A stretch of DNA of 63,889 nt from Nitrincola sp. (GTDB taxonomy: Bacteria > Pseudomonadota > Gammaproteobacteria > Pseudomonadales > Balneatricaceae), in the NCBI GenBank assembly GCA_021208565.1, contig JAJOJN010000043.1, positions 1 to 63,889 on the forward strand. Direction: 5' to 3'. The position numbers and the translations under genes were made by a program. Positions within the stretch are counted from its first letter, which is position 1, and each line of letters opens with the position of its first letter. The notes beneath the pieces were generated by a model that saw only the letters and a program-made list of their open reading frames with translations, was not told where the DNA came from and searched no databases. Shown piece after piece: positions 58,050 to 63,889 of the stretch.

Positions 58050-59114
58050 ATGTCAAAAATTGGTAACACGAAGCACTTCAAAAAGATTGCGGCAGCTGTG
58101 CTTATTTCATTGTTTAGCAGTAGCCATGCCGCTGACGTTGATCTGCTAAACGTTTCTTACGATCCTACTCGTGAGTTTTACCAAGAGTACAACGAACGTT
58201 TTGCCCACCATTGGTTAGATAAAACGGGAGACAAGGTTAGGATTCGTATGTCTCATGGCGGTTCCGGACGTCAAGCACTCGCCGTCATGCAGGGGCTGAA
58301 TGCGGACATTGTATCGTTAGCTTTGGCCTATGACATCGATATGGTCGCAGAGCGAACCGGACGCTTAGCGACAGATTGGCAAACTCAACTTCCGTTTGCC
58401 TCCTCACCTTACACCTCAACCATCGTTTTTCTCGTGCGTGAAGGTAATCCTAAACATATTCAAGATTGGGATGACCTGATCAGAGAAGATATCGGCATTA
58501 TCACGCCTAACCCTAAAACATCTGGTGGTGCACGTTGGAACTACTTGGCAGCATGGGGACATGCGTATCTGAACGCACTGGGCAGTCTTGACCCAATGAA
58601 ACCAGCTGACGAAACCGATCTTGCTGCAGCAGAGCAAACGGCAAGAGATTTTGTCGCCAAGCTGTATAACAATGTTTTAATGATGGATACCGGAGCAAGA
58701 GGCTCCAGTGTGACATTTGTCGAGAGGGGTCTGGGTGATGTTTTGATTGCCTGGGAAAACGAAGCGCTGCTTAGCCTAAATAGGTTAAATCATTCAGGAC
58801 TAGAAATTGTTTATCCAAGTCAATCAATACTCGCAGAACCACCTGTCACTGTTGTGACTGGAAATACCGACCCCAAAGGAACGACCGAGGTTGCTCGCGC
58901 CTATGTCGAACATCTTTACTCTGAAGAGGGACAAACCCTAGCAGCGAAGCATTACTATCGACCGCAGCACACTGAAAAGATTGAACCTGAGTATCTGGCG
59001 CATTTTCAACCCGTCGAGTTATTCCGGCTAGACGCTTTATACCCCAACTGGTCAGTTGCTCAAGAAAAACACTTTAGTAATGGCGGTGTGTTTGATCAGA
59101 TCACTCGAAAATAG
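58050..59114 (+). CDS. Sulfate/thiosulfate ABC transporter substrate-binding protein
   Basis: 354 residues. The signal peptide ends SSSHAAD (cleavage near residue 28). The Sbp/CysP start VSYDPTREFYQEYNE is clear, and SHGGSGRQALAV and TPNPKTSGGARWNYLAAWG are binding-site motifs. It delivers sulfate or thiosulfate to CysTWA, but no permease or ATPase genes are next to it, so it must share a remote transporter. Frame intact. Confidence 0.9.
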   Translation: MSKIGNTKHFKKIAAAVLISLFSSSHAADVDLLNVSYDPTREFYQEYNERFAHHWLDKTGDKVRIRMSHGGSGRQALAVMQGLNADIVSLALAYDIDMVAERTGRLATDWQTQLPFASSPYTSTIVFLVREGNPKHIQDWDDLIREDIGIITPNPKTSGGARWNYLAAWGHAYLNALGSLDPMKPADETDLAAAEQTARDFVAKLYNNVLMMDTGARGSSVTFVERGLGDVLIAWENEALLSLNRLNHSGLEIVYPSQSILAEPPVTVVTGNTDPKGTTEVARAYVEHLYSEEGQTLAAKHYYRPQHTEKIEPEYLAHFQPVELFRLDALYPNWSVAQEKHFSNGGVFDQITRK

Positions 59115-59171
59115 CTATGATCACAACATGATTCGATTTTTAATCACATTAGATAAATTCTAGGAGAATTC

Positions 59172-59513
59172 ATGTCATCTGAGCTAACCATTGAAGATCT
59201 GATTGAAGGGACAGGCAAAGCAGCTGAAAAAGGAGCGTTAATTACAGCTCATTACCGTGGCTGGTTGGAAGATGGCACTGAGTTTGACTCGTCTTACCAG
59301 CGTAATACACCCTTCCAAACCGTATTGAGCCATAAACGCGTTATACAGGGTTGGGTATTAGGGCTTGAAGGCATGAAAACTGGCGGCAAACGTAAGCTTT
59401 GGGTGCCTGCCGAATTGGCCTACGGCGAGCGCAAAATGGGCAACCTTATTCCACCTCACTCCAACCTAATTTTTGAGATCGAATTGCTAGAGGTTTTGAC
59501 TAGGGATGACTGA
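59172..59513 (+). CDS. FKBP-type peptidyl-prolyl cis-trans isomerase
   Basis: 113 residues: one FKBP domain with no signal peptide. Hallmarks are HYRGWLEDGTEFDSSYQR, VIQGWVLGLEGMKTGGKRKL and IPPHSNLIFEIELLEV. Most active-site aromatics (Y, F, W, Y) are present. A ribosome site AGGAG stands 6 nt before ATG 59172. Confidence 0.92.
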   Translation: MSSELTIEDLIEGTGKAAEKGALITAHYRGWLEDGTEFDSSYQRNTPFQTVLSHKRVIQGWVLGLEGMKTGGKRKLWVPAELAYGERKMGNLIPPHSNLIFEIELLEVLTRDD

Positions 59514-59546
59514 GTAAAATAGGTTTTGATAAAGTCTCCATAAAAC

Positions 59547-59771
59547 TTGTATCAGTCATCCATTATCTGTGCAATATTTGCACTATACTATACCGTAACT
59601 CCCTTTTTGCCTGTTTTTCTGTGGCTGTACAATCAAGATTTTGACGATCTAAATCATGAGTTAGCCAGTATAGCGATGCATACAAGGCGCTATATGACTC
59701 TGTCACTTTTAGCTTTGTTGATCATGTTTTTTGGTGCCGGAATGTTCATCTATTTTGTTGAGTTTGCATAG
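59547..59771 (+). CDS. Small hypothetical membrane protein
   Basis: Up to 74 residues, with two predicted spans (AIFALYYTVTPFLPVFLWLY and LSLLALLIMFFGAGMFIYFV) around a short acidic loop. The first start is TTG with no good ribosome site; an internal ATG in the second half would remove the first span. It precedes the lipoprotein gene by 10 nt. Not recognised; may be real or chance. Confidence 0.4.
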   Translation: MYQSSIICAIFALYYTVTPFLPVFLWLYNQDFDDLNHELASIAMHTRRYMTLSLLALLIMFFGAGMFIYFVEFA

Positions 59772-59781
59772 TGTGAAGCCA

Positions 59782-60372
59782 ATGAAAAACCTCCTCTGCT
59801 TGTTAAAAACTAAAGGTCACTCATCGCTATTAGTTTTCATCTGTTTATTGCTCATTGGCTGTAACAACAGAGATCAAACCGGGGAATTTTATACTCATTG
59901 GGATATCGCTGGTGGATGTGCAACTAATACAGATAATGCCACTCGACTCAGTGCAAGCGGTGATCAGATTGATGTGTGTGATGACACAGCACTTTACGAT
60001 TGGATTTGGGTGACCTACGCGGCGCCATGGTGCAACGCCAGCACACAACAAGCACCCCATATTCGCCAACTCACCGATACAGCAACCACTCAACTAAAAG
60101 TCTATACTGTGATGACTGGGAGTGACCAACCTTTTGTCGACGCAACAATTGATGATGCTCGGCGTTGGTCGAATCGATATCACCTTCCTCAAAATCGGGT
60201 ACTGATCGAAGAGGGCTCACGTGTGATCCCACAACACCTTATTATTGGTCCAGACGGAAAAACTTGGTACCGCTACATCGGCCATATGACCACCGAAGAG
60301 ATGCAAAACCTTTTAGCAGACTTTCAAGAAGGCAGAAAATACCCCAATGTGCGCTCACTCCCCAGACGTTAA
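59782..60372 (+). CDS. Thioredoxin-like lipoprotein
   Basis: 196 residues from ATG 59782. The signal peptide ends in lipobox LLIGC, so it is membrane-anchored. The body resembles the TlpA/AhpC thioredoxin fold: WVTYAAPWCNAS has a single Cys where thioredoxins have CxxC, and PQHLIIGPDGKTWYRYIGHM gives the cis-Pro region. Monothiol form suggests a sensor, chaperone or cytochrome-maturation role rather than a dithiol reductase. Confidence 0.7.
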   Translation: MKNLLCLLKTKGHSSLLVFICLLLIGCNNRDQTGEFYTHWDIAGGCATNTDNATRLSASGDQIDVCDDTALYDWIWVTYAAPWCNASTQQAPHIRQLTDTATTQLKVYTVMTGSDQPFVDATIDDARRWSNRYHLPQNRVLIEEGSRVIPQHLIIGPDGKTWYRYIGHMTTEEMQNLLADFQEGRKYPNVRSLPRR

Positions 60373-60382
60373 AGCATAATAT

Positions 60383-60577
60383 TCATGCTTCATTCTCGGC
60401 ATGCGCAGTAACATAGACTGCTCCGTCTTCGTCCAGCGCAACCTTCATTGTGATAGGACTACAGCAAACCTGGCAGTCCTCAATGTACTGATCACCCGCT
60501 TCTTGATAATCAATTTGCACTTCAATCAATTCACCACAATAGGGACAGCTGATTTGTTGGTACTCTAGGTAGTTCAT
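60383..60577 (-). CDS. CPXCG motif-containing cysteine-rich protein
   Basis: 64 residues. CPYCG near the N-terminus and CQVCCSP in the centre make a zinc-ribbon-like pair. Small conserved gammaproteobacterial family of unknown function. GGAGG lies 5 nt upstream of ATG 60577. Confidence 0.85.
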   Translation of the reverse strand: MNYLEYQQISCPYCGELIEVQIDYQEAGDQYIEDCQVCCSPITMKVALDEDGAVYVTAHAENEA

Positions 60578-60691
60578 ATATCCTCCACATTATAGAAAAA
60601 CTATAGTTCGAATTTCCTATAAGTACACAGGTCACACTATGATTCTAAGATTCCTCGTGAACTCATCTACTGAATAAAGGATCAATAAGTT

Positions 60692-61528
60692 ATGTTGATA
60701 CACTTTTCAAAAGCAGCCATACGTCTAGGTCTGTTTGTCGGCGCGATCTATTTACTGATTCTGGTGTTTATGTGGATGACACAAGAGCGCCTGATCTTCT
60801 TACCCCATGTGGGCCGAGATCATATCGCCACCCCGAGTGATATTGGATTGACTTGGCAACCAGTGACACTGACCACAGCCGATAATGTACAATTGGATGC
60901 TTGGTGGATACCTCATCAAGAACCTCGTGCTACCCTACTGTTTTTGCATGGCAACGCAGGGAATATTTCGCATCGTCTGCCATCCTTAGCTCAATTTCAT
61001 CAACTTAGGCTTTCCGTTCTGATACTGGATTATCGCGGCTATGGCCGAAGTGAAGGAGTACCGTCTGAAGCCGGAACAGCGTTGGATGCCGATGCTGGCT
61101 GGCGCTGGTTACACGAGCAATCGGGACAGGATTCAGAGCGTTTTATCATTTTTGGCCGTTCGCTGGGTTCTGCTGTTGCCGCGGAGCTTGCTTCGCGAAC
61201 AGACGCCGCGGCGCTTATCTTAGAGTCACCCTTCCGTTCAATACCCGATTTAGGACAGCAGATATACCCCTGGTTACCGGTTAGACAACTGGCACGAATT
61301 CATTACCCAACCATTGAATATGTGACACAACGCGACATGCCGTTGTTGGTGATTCACAGCCAAGATGATGAAATCGTTCCGTTTAGTGAAGGTGAGCAGG
61401 TTTATCAGAACGCCAATCCCCCAAAACAACTTTTAGTTATTCGCGGTGGTCATAACACGGGGTTCCTGGAGAGTGAAACTATTTATTTACAAGAGATTGA
61501 AGCGTTTTTAACCCGCTATGGGCTTTAA
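60692..61528 (+). CDS. Membrane-anchored alpha/beta hydrolase (BEM46/YfhR-like)
   Basis: 278 residues. One N-terminal span (LFVGAIYLLILVFMWMT) then the hydrolase domain: oxyanion FLHGNAGNIS, nucleophile FGRSLGSAVA, catalytic acid in HSQDDEIVP and His in RGGHNTGF. The full length fits the BEM46/S33 hydrolase family. Substrate unknown. Isolated transcription unit. Confidence 0.85.
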   Translation: MLIHFSKAAIRLGLFVGAIYLLILVFMWMTQERLIFLPHVGRDHIATPSDIGLTWQPVTLTTADNVQLDAWWIPHQEPRATLLFLHGNAGNISHRLPSLAQFHQLRLSVLILDYRGYGRSEGVPSEAGTALDADAGWRWLHEQSGQDSERFIIFGRSLGSAVAAELASRTDAAALILESPFRSIPDLGQQIYPWLPVRQLARIHYPTIEYVTQRDMPLLVIHSQDDEIVPFSEGEQVYQNANPPKQLLVIRGGHNTGFLESETIYLQEIEAFLTRYGL

Positions 61529-61579
61529 GCTTTGATGAATTTACCAGACGTTTTGGAGCATAAATAAAACGACTTTCAT

Positions 61580-62346
61580 CTAGGCTGGCATAGGTAGTCG
61601 GTCATCGACCAAAAATTGAGCAAGCCCAAAGCTATAGGTCATATTAGATCTCTGCGGTTTAAACGAGACTTGATCAGAAGTCAGCTCACAAAACCAAGCT
61701 TCAACTGCACTAGGCTTTGCATCTGCAAAGGCTTCTGGCGTGAATAGCGCGACACAAACCTCATCATTTTTTGATCTCGCTGAAAAATACTCGAAAACCT
61801 GTACGCCGCAAGCTCTCATTTCAGACCCAAGCGCTTGAGAAATATCATAGTTATTCATATGACTCAGTTGCATTTTATAATCAAAAAACGGTCTCTCTTG
61901 AAGTTTAATACCCCGATTTGAACGGTAACCAGCACTGAAAAGTGTATGCTCTGTTCTTAAGCTAGCTTTTGGAGGCTCACCTTCCAATTGAATGTAAAAA
62001 AACAAACCGATAGTAGGCAGACTCAGACAAGGTTGCTTGCAAGTTTTTCCACCATAGAAGAGACTTGGCTCATGTGTTCTTCCAAACCTAGAACCCCAGG
62101 CAAAGGAGGATAACGAAAAGGCGTTTTTAATAAGTAGTGCAGCTCTGATCCCATAGATGCCGATATTATAGCGTCTGGATAAGAAGGCTTTGCAGATTCA
62201 AGTAATGTTTCAAGAACAGCTTGCTCTTGAAGTGAGTCAACATAGCTCATGGTTGCCACTTGCTCTTGACTCTCTACCATTCGATACATTTCACCCTCAA
62301 GATAGGTGATAAACTGCTCTCCATTGCAAATCTGCCAAAGACTCAT
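61580..62346 (-). CDS. RES-domain toxin, NAD+ phosphorylase family (frameshifted)
   Basis: Repaired, this is about 255 residues of the larger RES type. Motifs reconstructed across frames are TPFRYPPLPWGSRFGRTHEP, then SLFYGG, then TLSESAYYRF, as in RES proteins that degrade NAD+. Breaks lie near 62095, 62043 and 62000. The start overlaps the antitoxin stop (TAATG), normal for Res-Xre pairs. If the breaks are real the toxin is dead; since most genes here share this error type, I favour a live gene. Confidence 0.75.
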
Positions 62347-62717
62347 TACACCTTACCTCTAAGAGCATCAAGACAAACAACCACTTTTACTAACCCTTGT
62401 ACAGTTTGTATTTGCTCAGCAGGGATACCCCCTGTTAACCGATTGTTAGAGCGCATGAAGTGTTTGATCCAGTCACCATCCCCACCGGCTAAAGCATAGA
62501 GTGCACGTGCAGCCCTTATCAACAAAAGAGCCAACTCTCCCTGCTTTGTATCGGGTTGCAAATCCAACTGTTGCTTTAAGCGACTGATGCCCGTGCGATG
62601 AATACCAATCACTTTAGCCAATTCCGATTGCGTCAGTGTTAACTGCTTTGAAGCATTTAATAAGGCTTTGGATAAGACCACAGCCGGATCAGGTCGAGTT
62701 TCAGGCTGAGCACTCAC
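62346..62717 (-). CDS. Xre/MbcA/ParS-type antitoxin (DUF2384)
   Basis: 123 residues from GTG 62717. The N-terminal helix-turn-helix is LTQSELAKVIGIHRTGISRL. The C-terminal toxin-binding domain has LLIRAARALYALAGGDGDWI and a tail beginning MRSNNRLTGGIPAEQIQTVQ. Neutralises the RES toxin and probably represses the operon at the palindrome upstream. Confidence 0.87.
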   Translation of the reverse strand: MSAQPETRPDPAVVLSKALLNASKQLTLTQSELAKVIGIHRTGISRLKQQLDLQPDTKQGELALLLIRAARALYALAGGDGDWIKHFMRSNNRLTGGIPAEQIQTVQGLVKVVVCLDALRGKV

Positions 62718-62751
62718 TGTAAAAGGTCCTCACGTATAGCTGAATAGTTTT

Positions 62752-62768
62752 AGTCTGTTGTTCAGACT
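62752..62768. promoter_or_regulatory. Candidate antitoxin operator
   Basis: AGTCTG-TTGTT-CAGACT, a perfect 6-bp inverted repeat 35 nt before the antitoxin start. On the minus strand a TATAAT lies just upstream near 62770-62780. Placement suggests repression by the Xre antitoxin. Confidence 0.5.
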
Positions 62769-62845
62769 TTATATTATAGTCTCAAATACAACAATATTTT
62801 ACTAAATTGTCGTTAATGCACAAATTCAACTTGCACGAAGCATAA

Positions 62846-63805
62846 TTACAAGTAAACAGGGCACTTTCTATCCATGTGGGAAAGCGCTTCCAGGTCACAA
62901 GATAGCCTTAAGGTAGCGAACCTATCAGCATGATGGGTTGTCACTGGCAAGCGTGGATGACGATATAGGGATGCACCATGTATTCTGCTTAACAGCAGGA
63001 CTTGCTGTGCCAAAACCTCAATATCTGTATTGCCATAGCGCTTACGAAGCCTTAACGGATTGACAGTGACTTTCTCGCCCCAATTTTTCAGCTCCTTGCC
63101 GCTATAGGTTGCAAGAATTAATTCATCTAAACCTTCATAACGATAACAGTCACCGACCTCTGGATTAGTGAAGATCTTTTTATTACCTTGAACGATCTTT
63201 CTAAACAGGACTGGCGCACCACTTTTGATCACCTCAAGCACATTGATATTGATGCCGTATTCAGCCTCTATGGTTTCAATAACTTTAAGGTTCTCGTAAA
63301 ACTTACCATCTCGATGAATCACCAGATTGCGTGGCAGTTCACCCTGATGATGGACGATAAAGTCATCAATGCTTTTCCTTAACAACCTTTCAAGGACGTT
63401 ATCTGACATACGTTCACCCGATTGAACATCGGCCAACTGCCAACCTAGCTGTGCTCCATTTCGGGTAAATAGAAATGCTGACCCTGGTGCTCTTTGATGA
63501 ACACCGCCCATATCCAAACCAATAAAAAGATCCACTTCCCCTGGCATGTTACCTAAACCACAAATCAAACCGCCGCCTTTACTGAACACTCCTGCCGCTA
63601 GATTGTTGTAGTAAAATGGTGAATAGGTTTTTTCAGGGTGATCTGTAAGCATAAACTGACAAGCGAGTTTATGACGAAACGCTATATCACGAATTTCTTC
63701 TTTCTTAACAGATTTATCAATAGCAATTAGTAATAGCCCGGATTTTTCATGAAGGTATAAACAAAAACGGCTGAAAGCCTTATAGTTGTTGGTGTCTAAG
63801 CAATT
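62846..63805 (-). CDS. Long prokaryotic Argonaute, MID and PIWI part (5' truncated)
   Basis: The frame is open from 63805 to the stop at 62846 (about 319 codons). The ATG at 63652 is internal. The MID part reads GLLLIAIDKSVKKEEIRD, then HKLACQFM and SKGGGL. PIWI follows: IGLDMGG (D1), QSGERM Glu finger, NLVIHRDGKF (third Asp), and THHADRFATL near the C-terminus holding the fourth site. Spacing D to E 33 and D to D 68 matches known long Argonautes. N, L1 and PAZ domains are missing where an IS element begins. Guide-directed DNA defence is the family role. Confidence 0.75.
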   Translation of the reverse strand, partial: NCLDTNNYKAFSRFCLYLHEKSGLLLIAIDKSVKKEEIRDIAFRHKLACQFMLTDHPEKTYSPFYYNNLAAGVFSKGGGLICGLGNMPGEVDLFIGLDMGGVHQRAPGSAFLFTRNGAQLGWQLADVQSGERMSDNVLERLLRKSIDDFIVHHQGELPRNLVIHRDGKFYENLKVIETIEAEYGININVLEVIKSGAPVLFRKIVQGNKKIFTNPEVGDCYRYEGLDELILATYSGKELKNWGEKVTVNPLRLRKRYGNTDIEVLAQQVLLLSRIHGASLYRHPRLPVTTHHADRFATLRLSCDLEALSHMDRKCPVYL

Positions 63806-63822
63806 TCAATAAGGAATCAGCC

Positions 63823-63889
63823 GTGAGCAAAATGTTACCACAGACGATTCAGTTTTCCTCCCTTTCTCGCCATAAAATTGAAGCCCAGT
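63823..63889 (+). mobile_element. Start of an IS1380-family-like transposase (cut by window end)
   Basis: GTG 63823 with AAGGA upstream opens a frame MSKMLPQTIQFSSLSRHKIE that resembles IS1380-type transposase N-termini. It faces away from the Argonaute. The IS left end is probably between 63760 and 63806; terminal repeats and target duplication cannot be defined from one side. Confidence 0.5.

Overview
This window is chromosomal DNA from a marine-type gammaproteobacterium, most likely Oceanospirillales or a close relative. That placement is an inference from gene content: a PuuA/PuuB pair, MetNIQ, a LiuR-liuABCDE leucine catabolism cluster, a bkd dehydrogenase, an octaheme tetrathionate reductase family cytochrome, a DUF2868/DUF3482 pair, an SbtA-like permease and AT-leaning intergenic DNA. 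No rRNA, tRNA or CRISPR array was recognised.

Layout. 1-10656 (minus strand): a very large hybrid histidine kinase cut by the left edge, a glycosyltransferase, puuB and puuA for putrescine breakdown, a proline racemase family protein and a short-chain dehydrogenase. 10834-14433: methionine importer metNIQ followed by a homologue of tRNA-queuosine mannosyltransferase. 14430-25175: aspA with a divergent LysR gene, a sirtuin, an MsbA-related ABC exporter, an SbtA-like permease with its own LysR gene, a diguanylate cyclase, a GTPase (DUF3482) and a DUF2868 membrane protein. 25422-27966: a long structured leader followed by mgtE and mgtC. 28097-36392: a ZIP metal transporter, a DUF938 methyltransferase, an octaheme cytochrome with a cytochrome b partner, and an RND efflux pair. 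36559-57737 is one branched-chain amino acid province: bkd E1alpha/E1beta/E2 plus a protein kinase, a divergent high-affinity ABC uptake operon, then liuR and liuABCDE, an AhpD-like protein and an acyl-CoA synthetase. 58050-61528: an orphan sulfate-binding protein, an FKBP, small envelope proteins and a hydrolase. 61580-63889: a Res-Xre toxin-antitoxin pair, the MID/PIWI part of a long prokaryotic Argonaute, and the start of an apparent IS1380-family element that cuts the Argonaute off.

How the parts work together. Branched-chain amino acids enter through LivGFKHM. They are presumably deaminated elsewhere, decarboxylated by Bkd, and the leucine branch goes through LiuA-E to acetyl-CoA and acetoacetate. 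Near-identical operator candidates in front of livG and liuR suggest that LiuR couples uptake and catabolism.

The most interesting element is the mgtE leader. It has a sigma70 promoter, a 26-codon reading frame starting Met-Glu-Asp-Pro, two mutually exclusive helices, and an intrinsic terminator whose 5' arm can instead pair with an upstream segment. This reads as a magnesium-sensing attenuator that works by ribosome drop-off at an acidic-Pro sequence, analogous to but distinct from enterobacterial mgtL.

Quality warning: roughly 20 genes carry one or more single-base frameshifts, mostly one extra base in an A or T run (7 read as 8). I treat these as sequencing or assembly errors and annotate full gene spans, giving the break positions in each entry.
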